Below the pieces are notes generated by a model that searched no databases, was not told where the DNA came from, and saw only the letters and a program-made list of their open reading frames with translations. Shown piece after piece: positions 6,013 through 6,605 of a stretch of 6,605 nt of DNA; position 1 is the stretch's first letter, and each line of letters opens with the position of its first letter. A program made the position numbers and the translations under genes. This DNA is from Desulfobacterales bacterium (GTDB lineage: Bacteria; Desulfobacterota; Desulfobulbia; Desulfobulbales; BM004): contig JAUXHH010000092.1 of NCBI GenBank assembly GCA_030621655.1, positions 1 to 6,605 of the forward strand, in the 5' to 3' direction.

Positions 6013-6480
6013 ATGAAAAAGACAGCAATTCTGCTTTTTGGAGTGATTCTGGTAAGTTTTGTGGCTGCCTATGCGCAGGATAATGAACCGTTGACCTTTC
6101 AGGATTTTATTGAAGGCAAGGAAGCATTCGAAGAGAATTGCATTGAATGTCATTCCCTTGAATGGCCCATAAAGAAAATTACAGACCGGGCCGGTTGGGT
6201 AGAGACCTTGACCAAAATGGCGAATACCGGGGCGGTATTGAGCAAAAAAAACAAGCGCCAGGTCTTGGAGTATTTAGTTGCAAAGTCCATGTTCCAGCAA
6301 AATTGCTCTTTGTGTCATGGCCTGGAGCGCCCCCTGGAGAAGAATAAAGAATTTCAGGCATGGATTGAAACGGTCAGGCGCATGTCTGCCAAAAAGCCGG
6401 ATCTGCTTACGGAAGAGGAGATACAGGCAGTCTCCGGTTTTCTGACTGCAAAGGGTGAGGAGAAAGGACTCTATTGGTAG
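6013..6480 (+). CDS. Secreted diheme c-type cytochrome with duplicated halves
   Basis: Predicted periplasmic electron carrier of 155 residues. The N-terminus MKKTAILLFGVILVSFVAAYA is a typical signal peptide with probable cleavage after Ala21 (AYA-QD). Two CxxCH haem-attachment motifs are present: CIECH (43-47) and CSLCH (98-102). The mature protein is two tandem copies of a roughly 50-residue unit (39-88 and 94-144) sharing F-x-x-N-C-x-x-C-H-x-L-E-x-P, W-[VI]-E-T and a following Met. Met70 and Met124 are plausible distal ligands, which would make both haems His/Met-ligated. The halves look like an internal duplication of a monohaem class I-like domain. Similar small cytochromes occur widely in anaerobic proteobacteria and Desulfobacterota, but I do not recognise a named family and the redox partners are unknown. 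It lies 41 bp after glgC on the same strand; no functional link is evident. Confidence 0.88.
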   Translation: MKKTAILLFGVILVSFVAAYAQDNEPLTFQDFIEGKEAFEENCIECHSLEWPIKKITDRAGWVETLTKMANTGAVLSKKNKRQVLEYLVAKSMFQQNCSLCHGLERPLEKNKEFQAWIETVRRMSAKKPDLLTEEEIQAVSGFLTAKGEEKGLYW

Positions 6481-6605
6481 TTAGTGCCCGTCCATAAATG
6501 CCCTTTTCGGAGTCTCGCAGGCTCGCTTACCTGTTCGATCTCAGCGTCATACGAAAAAAATAATACTCGGAATATCAAACATATGCCTGTGCTTACTTTT
6601 TTCGC
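6481..6605. other. 3' intergenic stretch with no recognisable gene
   Basis: No credible reading frame or cytochrome terminator is visible in this 125-bp stretch. It contains short internal repeats: TGCCC twice at 6485-6502, and CTCGC then GCTCGC near 6515-6526. Its last 55 bases are bounded by an imperfect inverted repeat described separately. The opening segment (6484-6540) has a feel different from the genes and could be the edge of a dispersed repeat. Confidence 0.4.
6551..6605. repeat. imperfect inverted repeat at right edge
   Basis: ACGAAAAAAATAA (6551-6563) and TTACTTTTTTCGC (6593-6605) are inverted copies matching at 11 of 13 positions, separated by 29 bases. The right arm ends at the window boundary, so the repeat may extend further. 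It could be a weak bidirectional terminator-like structure, the ends of a tiny mobile element, or an A/T-run coincidence. Confidence 0.35.

Overview
The window looks like a chromosomal segment from an anaerobic, Gram-negative bacterium with moderate GC. A Desulfobacterota (sulfate- or sulfur-metabolising) host is my best guess. It rests on three things: a RACo/RamA-type ASKHA protein as used in corrinoid (Wood-Ljungdahl or methyl-transfer) metabolism, a secreted c-type cytochrome, and a paired set of GlgC-type genes. This is inference; no rRNA or other taxonomic marker is present.

Layout: positions 1-79 may hold the 3' tail of a plus-strand gene that begins outside the window. A minus-strand fluoride channel gene (crcB/fluC, 169-555) follows. 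A 138-bp divergent intergenic region (556-693) carries a perfect 12-bp palindrome and a hairpin. From 694 on everything is on the plus strand: an ASKHA-domain protein of the corrinoid-activator family without the usual ferredoxin domain (694-2256); a DHH/DHHA1 phosphoesterase with a TTG start (2366-3388); two tandem ADP-glucose pyrophosphorylase-family genes that overlap by 4 nt (3450-4709 and 4706-5971); and a small secreted diheme c-type cytochrome built from two duplicated halves (6013-6480). The last 125 bases contain no recognisable gene but do contain an inverted repeat that reaches the window edge.

How the genes relate: the two GlgC-family genes are the clearest functional unit. The second keeps all canonical catalytic signatures (GGxGxRL, AKP, GDH, EKP, YWRDVGT). 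The first keeps the fold but has lost the glycine and arginine of the nucleotide loop and the RD of the YWRDVGT motif. They look like a catalytic plus a modulatory (or re-specialised) subunit, similar in principle to GlgC/GlgD of Firmicutes or the small and large plant subunits, and their translational coupling suggests matched production. The cytochrome follows 41 bp later and may be co-transcribed, but no functional link to glycogen synthesis is evident. The ASKHA protein, the DHH protein and CrcB appear to be independent housekeeping or accessory genes.

The most interesting signals are the degenerate GlgC partner, the ferredoxin-less ASKHA activator, and the stop-interrupted 5' end of the DHH gene. 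I saw no CRISPR array, tRNA, rRNA, transposase or phage gene.
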